Below, one piece after another: positions 21,966 to 32,221 of a stretch of DNA of 64,000 bases. The first letter of the stretch is position 1, and the number at the start of each line of letters is the position of its first letter. The position numbers were made by a program, and so were the translations under genes. The DNA is from Burkholderia cenocepacia (GTDB taxonomy: Bacteria > Pseudomonadota > Gammaproteobacteria > Burkholderiales > Burkholderiaceae): the NCBI RefSeq assembly GCF_900446215.1, contig NZ_UAQZ01000012.1, forward strand, positions 248,001 to 312,000, read 5' to 3'. The notes below the pieces were generated by a model, which was not told the origin of the DNA, did no database searches, and saw only the letters and a list, made by a program, of their open reading frames with translations.

Positions 21966-22877
21966 TCAGCCTCCGAGCGCCGCATAGAAAGGGGTGCCGA
22001 AAAACAGCGTGGCGACGCCGCCGGCCGCGAGGAACGGGCCGAACGGAATCGGCTCCTCGAAGCGCATGCGGCCGCGCCAAGTCGCGACGAGCCCGACGAC
22101 CGCGCCGGTCACCGCCGCGAACAGTACGACCTGCGGCAGTGCGGCCCAGCCCATCCATGCGCCGAGCGCGGCAAGCAGCTTCAGGTCGCCGAAACCGATG
22201 CCCTCGATGCCGCGCAGCCATTTGAACAGCCAGTAGATCGACCACAGGAACAGGTAGCCGGCCATCGCGCCGATCACGGCCGAGCGCAGCGAAGCGAACG
22301 TGCCGCCGAGGTTCAGCACGAGCCCGGCCCACAGCAGCGGCAGCGTCATCGAATCGGGCAGGTAGCCGGTCCGGATATCGATCGCGCTCATCGCGAGCAG
22401 CGCCGCGCACAGCGCGAACGCGGCAAGCGCGGCGACGGTCGGGCCGAACGCCGCGAGCGAGCCGGCCGCGAGCCCTGCGCACGCGAGCTCGACGAGCGGA
22501 TAGCGGATGCCGATCGCATGGCCGCAGCACCGGCAGCGTCCGCGCAGCATCAGATAGCTGACGACCGGGATGTTCTCCCATGCGCGCAACACGTGGCCGC
22601 AATGCGGGCAGGCGCTGCGCGGGCGCCACAGATCGTAGCGCGGCGGATAACCATCGTCGGGCGGGGTGCTTGCGGCGCCCGTCGCTTCGGCGATCTCGGC
22701 CTGCCACGCGCGCTGCATCATCACGGGCAACCGGTGCACGACCACGTTCAGGAAGCTGCCGATGCAAAGGCCGATGACGACCGCGAACGCATACTGCAGC
22801 GCGGGCGGCAGCATCGCCAGCGCGAGCAGCGTGCTCTCGGGCGAATCGGAAACGGCGGACAGGGGCGCTGGCGTCAT
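21966..22877 (-). CDS. pilD: Type IV prepilin peptidase / N-methyltransferase PilD
   Basis: Inner-membrane aspartic protease that cleaves and N-methylates type IV prepilins and type II secretion pseudopilins. ATG 22877 gives 303 aa. The cytoplasmic zinc site is CPHC (90-93) and CRCC (115-118). Catalytic aspartates are Asp167 ([11 protein letters not shown]) and Asp231 (GFGD). Roughly eight hydrophobic helices surround them. It is co-directional with pilC (45-nt gap) and pilB. No pilin gene lies nearby, so its substrates are encoded elsewhere. Confidence 0.95.
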   Translation of the reverse strand: MTPAPLSAVSDSPESTLLALAMLPPALQYAFAVVIGLCIGSFLNVVVHRLPVMMQRAWQAEIAEATGAASTPPDDGYPPRYDLWRPRSACPHCGHVLRAWENIPVVSYLMLRGRCRCCGHAIGIRYPLVELACAGLAAGSLAAFGPTVAALAAFALCAALLAMSAIDIRTGYLPDSMTLPLLWAGLVLNLGGTFASLRSAVIGAMAGYLFLWSIYWLFKWLRGIEGIGFGDLKLLAALGAWMGWAALPQVVLFAAVTGAVVGLVATWRGRMRFEEPIPFGPFLAAGGVATLFFGTPFYAALGG

Positions 22878-22922
22878 GAGGCTCAAGGATCGGACTAAAA
22901 GGCGACAGAATCGGTTGCGATG

Positions 22923-24140
22923 CTACACCACGTTGCCGAGCTGAAGGATCGGCAGGTACATCGCGATCACGAGGCCGCCGACGAGCGCGCCCAGGACGAT
23001 CACGATCAACGGTTCGCCGAGCGCCGCGAGCGCATCGAGACGCGCGTCGAGCTGGCGTTCGCACAATGCGGCGATGTCGCCGAGCATCGAGTCGAGCGCA
23101 CCGGTTTCCTCGGCGACGGCGATCGGTTGCACGACGTCGTCCGGAAAGCAGCCGGCCGAATGCATCGCATCGGCCAGACGGACGCCGCGCAACACGCGTG
23201 CGGCGATGTGCGCGGTGGCGTGCGCGAACACCGGGTGGCCGGCCGTGCGCTCGAGCGTGGCGAACGCATCGGCGAGCGGCACGCCGGCGCCGAGCAGGGT
23301 CGCCAGCGAGCGGCACCAGCGTGCGGCCGCGAACCGTTCCAGCGCGCTGCCCGCGAGCGGCGCGCGCAGCAGGCGCCGCGCGAGCGCATGACGCAGCGCG
23401 ACCGAGCGCCGCAGCGCATGCTGCGCGGCCAGCGCTATGGCGGCCGCACCGGCCAGCAGCACACCGCCCCACGCCGACAGTGCCGAGGACAGCGCGAGTA
23501 GTGCGCGGGTCGGCGCGGGCAGGGCGGCGCCGAAACCGTCGAAGATCTGCCGGAAGGTCGGCACGACCCACACCATCAAGGCTGCCGAGATCGCGAGCGC
23601 GAACAGGATGACGGCGGCCGGATACGCGAGTGCGGCGCGCAGCTTGCGCCATTGCGCATCGGCGCGCTCGCGATGTTCCGCGACCCGGGTCAGCACGATG
23701 CCGAGCGACCCGGACGCCTCGCCGACCTCGATCAACTGGCGATACAGCGTGCCGAACTGCGATGGATAGCGTGCGAGCGCATCGGCAAAGCGCCGGCCGC
23801 CGACGATTTCACGGGCGAGTCCCGCGGCGATGCGCGGCACGCCGTCGCGCGTGCGGGTGCGGGCGAGCATCTCGAGCGACGGCGCAAGCGGCAGGCCGGC
23901 CTGCAGCAGACTTGCGAGCTGGCGCGTGAAGCGCGTGATGTCGCGTGCGGCCGCCGCGGGCGGACGGGCCGGCCCGCGGCCGTCGAGCGACAGTACCGCG
24001 ATGCCGTCGCGTGCGAGCGTGGCGCGCGCGGCCGCGGCGTCGAAGGCGACGACGATCCCGCGGCGCGGCGAGCCGTCGCGATGGCGCCCGCGCCATGCAA
24101 AGCGGGTTTCGCGCGGTGGCGTGCGCATACTTATGCTCAT
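22923..24140 (-). CDS. pilC: Type IV pilus assembly inner-membrane platform protein PilC
   Basis: GspF/PilC-family platform protein coupling the PilB motor to pilin extrusion. The ATG at 24140 overlaps the pilB stop (ATGA), giving 405 aa. The two repeated T2SSF domains are visible: FTRQLASLLQAGLPL near residue 70 and the second, RWCRSLATLLGAGVPL, near 270. Each ends in a hydrophobic helix, and the last segment is IVIVLGALVGGLVIAMYLPI near the C terminus. The N terminus is basic and cytoplasmic. Confidence 0.94.
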   Translation of the reverse strand: MSISMRTPPRETRFAWRGRHRDGSPRRGIVVAFDAAAARATLARDGIAVLSLDGRGPARPPAAAARDITRFTRQLASLLQAGLPLAPSLEMLARTRTRDGVPRIAAGLAREIVGGRRFADALARYPSQFGTLYRQLIEVGEASGSLGIVLTRVAEHRERADAQWRKLRAALAYPAAVILFALAISAALMVWVVPTFRQIFDGFGAALPAPTRALLALSSALSAWGGVLLAGAAAIALAAQHALRRSVALRHALARRLLRAPLAGSALERFAAARWCRSLATLLGAGVPLADAFATLERTAGHPVFAHATAHIAARVLRGVRLADAMHSAGCFPDDVVQPIAVAEETGALDSMLGDIAALCERQLDARLDALAALGEPLIVIVLGALVGGLVIAMYLPILQLGNVV

Positions 24141-25411
24141 GCCGCAGGTGTGGCCGCGACGGCTTCCGCGATGCTCGTCGTGCCGTCCAGGACGCGGGCG
24201 AATGCCGCGTCGCGCAGGCTGCGGACCCCCTCGGCCGCCACGCACTGCGCGAGTTCGCCGACGCTCGCCCGCGCGACGATGCGCTCCGCCAGCGCGGGCG
24301 ATACCGGCATCGTCTGATGCAGGCCGATGCGGCCGCGATAGCCGATGCCGTGACAGGCGGAACAGCCACGCGCGACGAACGGCCGCCATCCGGCTGCCAG
24401 CGCCGCCGGGTCGCAGCCGGCTTCCCGCAGCGCACGCACCGATGCGTCCGAATGCACGCGGCAGGCGACGCACAGGCGCCGGACGAGACGCTGCGCGGTG
24501 ACGAGATGCAGCGCGGCCGCGAGGTTGTACGGCGCGACGCCGATATCGAGCAGCCGCGCGACGGCGGCCGGCGCGTCGTTCGTGTGCAGCGTCGACAGCA
24601 CGAGGTGGCCGGTTTGCGCAGCCTTGATCGCGACATCGGCCGTCTCCGCATCGCGAATCTCGCCGACCATGATCACGTCCGGATCCTGCCGCAACAGCGC
24701 CCGCAGCGCGGTCGCGAACGTGAGTCCCGCCTTGTCGGCGACCCCGACCTGGTTGATCCCGTCGAGCTGGATCTCGGCGGGATCCTCGACCGTGCAGACG
24801 TTGTGTGCGTCGCGATCGAGCATCTGCAGCGCGCAGTAGAGCGACAGGGTCTTGCCGCTGCCGGTCGGGCCCGTGACGAGCACGAGGCCGTGCGGCGCGC
24901 GGATCGCGGCCTCCATCGCGGCGGCCTGCCGCGCGTCGAAGCCGAGGTTGGCAAGCGAGAGATCGGGCGGCAGTGTTTCGAGCCGCCGCAGCACGAGTTT
25001 TTCGCCGAACAGCGTGGGCAGCGAACTGACGCGGTAGTCGCCGCGCGTGCCGCCGTCGATCGCGATGCGCAGCCGGCCGTCCTGCGGAAGCCGCCGCTCG
25101 GCGATGTCCATGCGCGAGAGCACCTTGATCCGCGTGACGAGCGCATCGCGCAGGTGTAGCGGCGGGCGCGCATGTTCGTGCAGCACGCCGTCGATGCGAA
25201 GACGGATGCGCCAGCCGGCTTCGAATGGCTCGACGTGGATGTCCGACGCGTCGCGCACGCGCGCCGCATGCAGCGTGTCCGTCAGCAGCCGTACGGCGGG
25301 AGCATCGTCGAGCTGGGCCGCATCGAGTGCGTGGGGCGCGGTGGGCGGCGCGCCGGCGTGCGCGGGCGACGACTGCGGATGCAGCGGCGCCCCGGAGGAA
25401 GGGAAATGCAT
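24137..25411 (-). CDS. pilB: Type IV pilus / type II secretion assembly ATPase (PilB/GspE type), short form
   Basis: Hexameric motor for pilus extension. ATG 25411 gives 424 aa. Walker A is GPTGSGKT (181-188), the Asp box is around 205-212, Walker B is DPDVIMVGEIRD (243-254), and the His box is STLHTND. A tetracysteine zinc site is at C314/C317 and C350/C353. The usual N-terminal MshEN/GspE-N domain seen in about 570-aa PilB is absent; only about 40 low-complexity residues precede the N2-like domain. The open frame continues upstream but overlaps the CorC-like gene region in non-homologous sequence. It heads pilB-pilC-pilD. Confidence 0.92.
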   Translation of the reverse strand: MHFPSSGAPLHPQSSPAHAGAPPTAPHALDAAQLDDAPAVRLLTDTLHAARVRDASDIHVEPFEAGWRIRLRIDGVLHEHARPPLHLRDALVTRIKVLSRMDIAERRLPQDGRLRIAIDGGTRGDYRVSSLPTLFGEKLVLRRLETLPPDLSLANLGFDARQAAAMEAAIRAPHGLVLVTGPTGSGKTLSLYCALQMLDRDAHNVCTVEDPAEIQLDGINQVGVADKAGLTFATALRALLRQDPDVIMVGEIRDAETADVAIKAAQTGHLVLSTLHTNDAPAAVARLLDIGVAPYNLAAALHLVTAQRLVRRLCVACRVHSDASVRALREAGCDPAALAAGWRPFVARGCSACHGIGYRGRIGLHQTMPVSPALAERIVARASVGELAQCVAAEGVRSLRDAAFARVLDGTTSIAEAVAATPAA

Positions 25412-25533
25412 GTGAGCCGGCACGCGGGCCGCCTGTTGACCGTGATGCGCAGATGATCGCGCGCCGCGGGCGGCGCCGGCAGTCGGCCGTTCGGCTAGGG
25501 CTAGCGCAAGCCCGTTATTAGCGCGAACAGGCC

Positions 25534-26826
25534 CTAGCGCGCTGCGGTGCGTCCGGTGCGCGCGCCGCGCGGCTTGAACAGCTTGACGGTGCGCACTGCC
25601 TGATCGTCGCTGCGCATCACTTCGAGCATCACGTCGCCGATTTTCAGGCACACGTCGTCTTCCGGAATTTCCTCGAGGATCTCGAGTACCAGCCCGTTCA
25701 GCGTCTTCGGCCCGTCGGTCGGCAGTTTCAGGTGCAGCCAGCGGTTCAGTTCGCGCAGCGGCATGCTGGCCGAGACGATGCATTCGCCGTTCTCGTCCCA
25801 GCCGCCCGCGCGTTCGCTGCGCGGCATCGACGTCGTGAATTCGCCGATCAGTTCCTCGATGATGTCCTCGGGCGTGACGAGCCCTTCGAGTTCGCCGTAT
25901 TCGTTGACGACGAGCGCGGTGCGATGCCGGGTTTCCTGGAAGAACTGGAGCTGCTGGACCACCGGCGTGCCCGACGGCACGTAGTACGGTTCGGTGAGCA
26001 GCGAGCGCAGCGTCTCGCGGTCGAAATCCTGGTTGTGCAGCGCGGTGAGCGTCTTGCGCACGTGCAGCACGCCGAGCACCTTGTCGATGTCGCCTTCGTA
26101 GACCACCAGCCGGTTGTGATAGCAGGTTTCGAGCTGATGGAGGATGTCGTCGAGCGGCGCGTAGAAGTTGAGCGACTCGATCTGGCGACGCGGCACCATC
26201 ACGTCGTCGACCGTGATGTTCTCGAGGTCGAACAGGTTGAGCAGGATGCTGCGGTGCTTGGTCGGCATGAAACTGCTCGATTCGAGCACGATGGCCCGCA
26301 GCTCGTCGGCCGACATCCGCTGGTCGCGGCCCTTCTTCGTGTTGATGCGCAGCACCCACAGCACGCCGTTCGCGAGCGCATTGACGAACCAGACGACCGG
26401 CTTGAACACGCGCATCAGCGGGGCGATCACGAGGCTCGCGGGCAGTGCGATGCGCTCGGGGAACGTCGCGCCGACGATCTTCGGCGCGATTTCCGCGAAC
26501 ACGATGATCAGGAACGCGACGACGCCGGTCGCGATCGACAGCGCGAGATTGTTGCGGCCGAACGTATGGAGTGCGAGCGACGTCGTGAGGACGGGGATGA
26601 TCGTGTTGAACAGGTTGTTGCCGATCAGGATCACGCTGAGCAGCAAGTCAGTGCGCGTGAGCAGCCCCTGCGTGGTTTTCGCGCCGAGTGCGCCCTGGCC
26701 GGCGAGATGCTTCAGCCGATGGCGATTGAGCGCCATCATCGCGGTCTCGGAAATGGAAAAGAAGCTGGAACAGAGGAGAAGCAGGAAGACGGCGCCGATT
26801 TGCGCCCATAAGGGAATTTGGTCCAC
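25534..26826 (-). CDS. HlyC/CorC (CNNM)-family membrane protein with CBS pair
   Basis: Transporter-associated protein of the CNNM/CorB-CorC type, in some members linked to magnesium or cobalt export. I choose the GTG at 26826 (430 aa, starting VDQIPLWAQIG), where the first membrane helix begins; longer starts add non-homologous residues. Domain order: DUF21 with four hydrophobic helices (about 1-180), two CBS repeats (about 205-330, with VPRRQIESL and the VNEYGELEGLVTPEDI signature) and a C-terminal CorC_HlyC domain. Specific ion is not readable from sequence. It is minus-strand, between pilB (122-nt gap) and the tRNA-Pro terminator. Confidence 0.9.
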   Translation of the reverse strand: MDQIPLWAQIGAVFLLLLCSSFFSISETAMMALNRHRLKHLAGQGALGAKTTQGLLTRTDLLLSVILIGNNLFNTIIPVLTTSLALHTFGRNNLALSIATGVVAFLIIVFAEIAPKIVGATFPERIALPASLVIAPLMRVFKPVVWFVNALANGVLWVLRINTKKGRDQRMSADELRAIVLESSSFMPTKHRSILLNLFDLENITVDDVMVPRRQIESLNFYAPLDDILHQLETCYHNRLVVYEGDIDKVLGVLHVRKTLTALHNQDFDRETLRSLLTEPYYVPSGTPVVQQLQFFQETRHRTALVVNEYGELEGLVTPEDIIEELIGEFTTSMPRSERAGGWDENGECIVSASMPLRELNRWLHLKLPTDGPKTLNGLVLEILEEIPEDDVCLKIGDVMLEVMRSDDQAVRTVKLFKPRGARTGRTAAR

Positions 26827-26928
26827 GCGTTGGAAAGGGCAGTGAAGGACAGGGATGGGGGAAATATAGCAGAGGCCGGCGACCGCGATGTGTCGCGCGC
26901 GACACGAGGGGCTCGCGGCGGCCGGACG

Positions 26929-26962
26929 AAAAAAAACCGTGCACACGGTGCACGGTTTTTTT
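26929..26962 (-). terminator. Intrinsic terminator after tRNA-Pro
   Basis: Perfect 8-bp core CCGTGCAC / GTGCACGG with a 3-nt loop, extended by A-T pairs between flanking A8 and T7 runs. It sits 5 nt beyond the tRNA CCA end on the minus strand; its symmetry would allow use on both strands. Confidence 0.9.
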
Positions 26963-26967
26963 AAATC

Positions 26968-27044
26968 TGGTCGGGGTGAGAGGATTCGAACCTCCGGCCT
27001 CTACGTCCCGAACGTAGCGCTCTACCAGGCTAAGCTACACCCCG
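26968..27044 (-). tRNA. tRNA-Pro, anticodon CGG
   Basis: The 77-nt minus-strand gene folds as a standard cloverleaf. The acceptor stem is CGGGGTG / CACCCCG with encoded CCA. The anticodon stem is CTACG / CGTAG around the 7-nt loop TTCGGGA (anticodon CGG), and the T loop GGTTCGAATCC is present. It reads the CCG codon, the commonest proline codon in this GC-rich genome. A terminator follows at once. Confidence 0.97.
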
Positions 27045-27108
27045 ATTTTTGCTCTTCGGACTTCGCTGTCTTCGTGAAGATCGCTGCGTCGTCTCAAGCA
27101 AGAACGTA

Positions 27109-27137
27109 ACTATAACAATGTTTTTTCTAAAAGGGAA
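27109..27137 (-). promoter_or_regulatory. Candidate promoter for tRNA-Pro
   Basis: On the minus strand, TTCCCT (27132-27137) and TATAGT (27109-27114) are separated by 17 nt, about 65 nt upstream of the mature tRNA. The -10 is good and the -35 moderate. The surrounding sequence is unusually AT-rich for this genome. Confidence 0.45.
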
Positions 27138-27192
27138 TACTTTGATGAAGAAATTTTTCGGGACAAGGCGCCGCGTCCCGTTCGCGGCGTGT

Positions 27193-28188
27193 TCATGACT
27201 GCCGCGACGTCGAGTACGAGCACAACCCGAGCAGGCTTTCCTTGTAGATCGAATCGGGGAACGCGGCAATCGCCGCTGCCGCGGCCTGCGCTTCCTGGCG
27301 TGCGCATTCGAGCGTGTGATCGAGCGCGCCCGAGCGCGTGATCGCTTCGAAAATCGTGTCGAAGCGATCGGTGCCGCCCTGTTCGATCGCCTCGCGTGCG
27401 AGCGCCGACTGTTCGGGCGTGCCGCGCTCGATCAGATAGATGAGCGGCAGCGTCGGCTTGCCTTCGCGCAGGTCGTCGCCGGCATTCTTGCCCATTGCCT
27501 CGGCGGTGCCCGCATAGTCGAGCCAGTCGTCCATGATCTGGAACGCGGTGCCGACCCGGCGGCCGTATTCGGCGGCGGCGGCCTCGGTCGGCGCATCGGC
27601 GCCCGCGAGCACCGCGCCCAGGCGCGCCGACGCCTCGAACAGCTTGGCCGTCTTGTAGCGGATCACCTGCATGTAGCGCGTTTCGTCGACGTCCGCGTCG
27701 TGCATGTTCAGGAGCTGCAGCACCTCGCCTTCCGAAATGATCGTCGTCGCTTCGGACAGGATCTCCATCACGCGCATCTTGCCGACGCCGACCATCATCT
27801 CGAACGAGCGCGAGTAGAGGTAATCGCCTACCAGCACGCTCGCCGCGTTGCCGAACAGCGCATTGGCGGTCTGGCGGCCGCGGCGCAGCTCGGATTCGTC
27901 GACGACGTCGTCATGCAGCAGCGTGGCCGTGTGGATGAACTCGACGACGGCGGCCAGCACGTGCCGTTGGTGCGACGTTTCGCCGAGCGCGCCGGCGACG
28001 AGCAGCAGCAACGCCGGACGCAGCCGCTTGCCGCCCGCGCCGATGATGTACTCGGCGATCTGGTTGATCAGCAGCACGTCGGACGCGAGGCTTTGCCGGA
28101 TAACGCGATTCACCTGCTCCATGTCGCTGGTGATCGGGGCGAGCAGGTGGGCGGCGCTGAGGGTGGGGGAGGCGGTGGACGACGACAT
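27193..28188 (-). CDS. ispB: Octaprenyl diphosphate synthase IspB (trans-long-chain polyprenyl synthase)
   Basis: Condenses isopentenyl diphosphate onto FPP to make the side chain of ubiquinone. At 331 aa it has the first aspartate-rich motif LLHDDVVDE with RRGRQT after it, the second motif MDDWLDYAG, and the GGKRLRPALLLL substrate segment. These fit the trans-IPPS family, and position opposite rplU is the classic ispB location in proteobacteria. Chain length (C40) is inferred from family and context. It is divergent from rplU with a 210-nt gap containing promoters for both. Confidence 0.93.
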   Translation of the reverse strand: MSSSTASPTLSAAHLLAPITSDMEQVNRVIRQSLASDVLLINQIAEYIIGAGGKRLRPALLLLVAGALGETSHQRHVLAAVVEFIHTATLLHDDVVDESELRRGRQTANALFGNAASVLVGDYLYSRSFEMMVGVGKMRVMEILSEATTIISEGEVLQLLNMHDADVDETRYMQVIRYKTAKLFEASARLGAVLAGADAPTEAAAAEYGRRVGTAFQIMDDWLDYAGTAEAMGKNAGDDLREGKPTLPLIYLIERGTPEQSALAREAIEQGGTDRFDTIFEAITRSGALDHTLECARQEAQAAAAAIAAFPDSIYKESLLGLCSYSTSRQS

Positions 28189-28214
28189 GATGATGGAATT
28201 GGGTGATGCGGCGG

Positions 28215-28220
28215 ATTATA
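28215..28220 (-). promoter_or_regulatory. Candidate -10 element for ispB
   Basis: The minus strand carries a perfect TATAAT, 26 nt upstream of the ispB ATG, implying a short leader. The -35 hexamer is not convincing. Confidence 0.42.
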
Positions 28221-28314
28221 AGTCGAATCCGCGATATGCCGGTCTGTCAGACGTACCGGCAGCGCGATTTTGGCCGTCTGGCCGAGGCCCGCGCGCGGTA
28301 ATCGTCGATCGGTT

Positions 28315-28343
28315 TTGACTTCGGTGCTAACCCCATGTATAAT
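28315..28343 (+). promoter_or_regulatory. Sigma-70 promoter for rplU-rpmA
   Basis: TTGACT (28315-28320), 17 nt, TATAAT (28338-28343): near-consensus in both hexamers and spacing. The transcript would start at about 28350, giving a leader of about 50 nt before rplU. It is one of the best promoters in the window, fitting a ribosomal protein operon. Confidence 0.88.
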
Positions 28344-28398
28344 CACGTGTTTTCCGCGCGTGGTGTGCGGAAAAATTGGATCCAGAGTGAGGTTCTCA

Positions 28399-28710
28399 AT
28401 GTACGCGGTCATAAAAACCGGCGGCAAGCAGTACAAGGTTGCCGTTGGCGAAAAACTCAAAGTAGAACAGATACCGGCTGACATTGACGCTGAAATCACG
28501 CTCGACCAGGTTCTCGCAGTGGGCGAAGGCGAATCGATTAAGTTCGGTACGCCGCTGGTCAGTGGGGCTTCCGTCAAGGCCACCGTTGTGTCGCACGGTC
28601 GTCATGCCAAGGTCACCATCTTCAAGATGCGTCGCCGGAAGCACTACCAAAAGCACGGCGGCCACCGCCAGAACTACACTGAGCTGCGCATCGACGCGAT
28701 CAACGCGTAA
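28399..28710 (+). CDS. rplU: 50S ribosomal protein L21
   Basis: Large-subunit protein L21, which binds 23S rRNA. ATG 28399 gives 103 aa ([14 protein letters not shown]), the exact family length. The conserved TGGKQYKV start and the basic [16 protein letters not shown] segment near the C terminus are present. An upstream in-frame extension to 28270 crosses the promoter and is rejected. It is followed 24 nt later by rpmA. Confidence 0.98.
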   Translation: MYAVIKTGGKQYKVAVGEKLKVEQIPADIDAEITLDQVLAVGEGESIKFGTPLVSGASVKATVVSHGRHAKVTIFKMRRRKHYQKHGGHRQNYTELRIDAINA

Positions 28711-28734
28711 GCGCCTCGGTAAAGGAGCAATCAG

Positions 28735-28998
28735 ATGGCACACAAAAAGGCAGGCGGCTCTTCCCGGAACGGCCGCGACTCCGAGTCGAAACGTCTCGGC
28801 GTGAAAGTGTACGGCGGCCAGGCAATCAATGCCGGCGGCATCATCGTGCGTCAGCGCGGTACGCGCATGCACGCTGGCGAGAACGTCGGCATGGGCAAGG
28901 ATCACACCCTGTTCGCGCTGGTCGACGGTCACGTCAAGTTCGCGACGAAGGGCGCGGACAAGAAGCATCTGGTCATCGTCGTCCCGGCGGCTGCCTAA
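28735..28998 (+). CDS. rpmA: 50S ribosomal protein L27
   Basis: L27, whose N terminus reaches the peptidyl-transferase centre. It has 87 aa, starting [16 protein letters not shown]; this is the proteobacterial form that needs only Met removal, unlike Firmicutes L27, which is cleaved. It shares the rplU promoter, has an AAAGGAG ribosome site, and is followed by a strong terminator at 29026. Confidence 0.98.
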
Positions 28999-29025
28999 GT
29001 CAGGCACCCACGGGCTTCGTAGCCG

Positions 29026-29057
29026 AAAGGCCCCGCAGTCTTCGCGGGGCCTTTTTT
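29026..29057 (+). terminator. Intrinsic terminator after rpmA
   Basis: GC-rich stem GGCCCCGC / GCGGGGCC with a 7-nt loop and T6 tail, 28 nt after the rpmA stop. obgE, 128 nt further on, therefore likely has its own promoter or depends on read-through. Confidence 0.92.
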
Positions 29058-29181
29058 ATTGGGTCGCCGCCTGCAAATGCGGGCCGGCGACCCTCGCGCG
29101 ACCGGCGTACGATCGGCCGAACGGCAGATTGTTCAAGCGTGCCGGCGCGCGGCACAATAGCGGAAATACTGGGCGGAGTGA

Positions 29182-30297
<1,116 letters not shown>

Positions 30298-30386
30298 GCG
30301 TTCGCCAACGCGCCGGGCGTGCCGCCCGGCGTTGGCGTTCAATCGCGCCCGGCCGGGCAGGCATCAGATACAGGAGACAGTGCAGG

Positions 30387-31505
30387 ATGCGTTCGATCAT
30401 CGCGGATTCGAAGCGATTGGTGGTGAAGGTGGGCTCCAGCCTCGTGACCAACGACGGCAAGGGGCTCGATCATGCTGCAATCGGCCGCTGGGCGGCCCAG
30501 ATCGCTGCGCTGCGTGCGCAGGGCAAGGAAGTCGTGCTCGTCAGTTCGGGCGCGATTGCCGAAGGTATGCAGCGGCTCGGCTGGAGCAAGCGGCCGCGGG
30601 AAATCGACGAGTTGCAGGCCGCCGCCGCGGTCGGCCAGATGGGGCTCGCGCAAGTCTACGAAAGCCGCTTCACCGAGCACGGCATCCGCACTGCGCAGAT
30701 CCTGCTCACGCATGCCGATCTGGCGGACCGCGAGCGCTACCTGAATGCGCGTTCGACGCTGCTCACGCTGCTGCGGCTCGGCGTCGTGCCGATCATCAAC
30801 GAAAACGACACGGTGGTCACCGACGAAATCAAGTTCGGCGACAACGACACGCTCGGCGCGCTCGTCGCGAACCTGATCGAAGGCGATGCGCTGATCATCC
30901 TCACCGACCAGTCGGGGCTGTTTACGGCCGATCCGCGCAAGGACCCGAATGCGACGCTCGTCGGCGAGGCCAATGCGGGCGCCCCCGAGCTCGAGGCGAT
31001 GGCAGGCGGCGCGGGTTCGAGTCTCGGTCGCGGCGGGATGCTGACGAAGATCCTCGCGGCGAAGCGTGCGGCGCACAGCGGCGCGAATACCGTGATCGCG
31101 AGCGGCCGGGAGGCCGACGTGCTCGTGCGTCTGGCGGCCGGCGAGGCGATCGGCACGCAACTGATCGCACGGACCGCGCGGATGGCGGCACGCAAGCAAT
31201 GGATGGCCGACCATCTGCAGGTCCGCGGCCACGTCGTGATCGACGCGGGCGCGGTCGAGAAGCTGACGGCCGGCGGCAAGAGCCTGCTGCCGATCGGCGT
31301 GATCGACGTGCAGGGCGCATTCGCGCGCGGCGAAGTCATCGCATGTGTCGGCCCGGACGGGCGCGAGGTGGCGCGCGGGCTCACGAACTACAGCAGTGCG
31401 GAAACGAAGCTGATTCACCGCAAGCCGAGCGGCGAGATCGAGACCGTGCTCGGCTACATGCTGGAGCCCGAACTGATTCATCGCGACAACCTCGTGCTGG
31501 TGTGA
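30387..31505 (+). CDS. proB: Glutamate 5-kinase ProB
   Basis: First step of proline synthesis: ATP-dependent phosphorylation of glutamate, feedback-inhibited by proline in the family. ATG 30387 follows GCAGGA and gives 372 aa; the frame continues back through obgE but that is a shadow. The amino-acid-kinase domain starts with [11 protein letters not shown] and has SSGAIAEG and the INENDTV and GDNDTLGA segments. The C-terminal 90 residues form the PUA domain ([13 protein letters not shown]). proA is not adjacent. A terminator follows at 31534. Confidence 0.96.
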   Translation: MRSIIADSKRLVVKVGSSLVTNDGKGLDHAAIGRWAAQIAALRAQGKEVVLVSSGAIAEGMQRLGWSKRPREIDELQAAAAVGQMGLAQVYESRFTEHGIRTAQILLTHADLADRERYLNARSTLLTLLRLGVVPIINENDTVVTDEIKFGDNDTLGALVANLIEGDALIILTDQSGLFTADPRKDPNATLVGEANAGAPELEAMAGGAGSSLGRGGMLTKILAAKRAAHSGANTVIASGREADVLVRLAAGEAIGTQLIARTARMAARKQWMADHLQVRGHVVIDAGAVEKLTAGGKSLLPIGVIDVQGAFARGEVIACVGPDGREVARGLTNYSSAETKLIHRKPSGEIETVLGYMLEPELIHRDNLVLV

Positions 31506-31533
31506 TCGCCGGCCGGGTGCCGTCGTTCAAATG

Positions 31534-31560
31534 AAAAAGCCCGCGCAATGCGGGCTTTTT
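31534..31560 (+). terminator. Bidirectional terminator between proB and CNP1-like gene
   Basis: AAAAAGCCCGC, loop GCAAT, GCGGGCTTTTT: a perfect 11-bp stem including the A-T flanks, between convergent genes, usable on both strands. Confidence 0.92.
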
Positions 31561-31600
31561 CGTGCGGCGGGACGATGCGGGCGGCCCGCATCGCGTACCG

Positions 31601-32158
31601 TCAGCGCAACTGCGTCATCGCGGTGCGGTGGAACCGGATGTTTTCGAGGATCTGCCGGGTCGAGCCCTGCGGCATCTTGTTCGCGCAGAAGTAGTCCTGG
31701 TAGAGCGCGGAGTGGTAGGCGTTCAGCTCGCCGTTCTCGATGCGCCGCCAGTCGTTCTCGACCGTGCGATCCCAGCCGTTGTGGTCGGCGTTCAGGCCCG
31801 CGTACTGGCGCCATTCGTAGGTGTCGCAGCGGATGCCTTCGTAGTTCACGTTGCGGGCACCGGCCGGGCTCGTGATGACGACTGCGTAGCGCACGACGCC
31901 GTCGGTGCCGACGTCGAGCGACTTCGCATCGACGAAGAACTTGAGTGGCGTGTTCTGCGACACGTTGAACGGCAGCAGATCGCCCGTTTGCGGCAGCGGC
32001 GGCAGCGTGTCGACGGTATTTTCCTTCCAGCTTCCCTGACGGTCGAGCAGGTACACGAACTCGCTGTCATCCTTGTTGGACGGCGCTTTCGAGTTCGCGC
32101 AGCCGGCCAGGGCGGCCAGCGCGGCGATCGATGCGAGCGCGAGAGCAATCGCTTTCAA
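31601..32158 (-). CDS. CNP1-like lipoprotein
   Basis: A 185-aa exported protein with a signal peptide and lipobox LAGC (Cys20), so probably a lipid-anchored envelope protein. The rest resembles the CNP1-like family of betaproteobacteria (named after a cryptic neisserial protein): SWKENTVDTLPPLP, then a central segment with YEGIRCDTYEWRQYA and a C-terminal QDYFCANKMPQG. The two Cys residues outside the lipobox may pair. No molecular function is established. It is last in a minus-strand pair with rppH (63-nt gap). Confidence 0.78.
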   Translation of the reverse strand: MKAIALALASIAALAALAGCANSKAPSNKDDSEFVYLLDRQGSWKENTVDTLPPLPQTGDLLPFNVSQNTPLKFFVDAKSLDVGTDGVVRYAVVITSPAGARNVNYEGIRCDTYEWRQYAGLNADHNGWDRTVENDWRRIENGELNAYHSALYQDYFCANKMPQGSTRQILENIRFHRTAMTQLR

Positions 32159-32221
32159 TATGCATTCCTCGTAAAAAAAGGGCGCGACACAAGGTCGCGC
32201 CCGGTCATGCAGTCCGACTCG

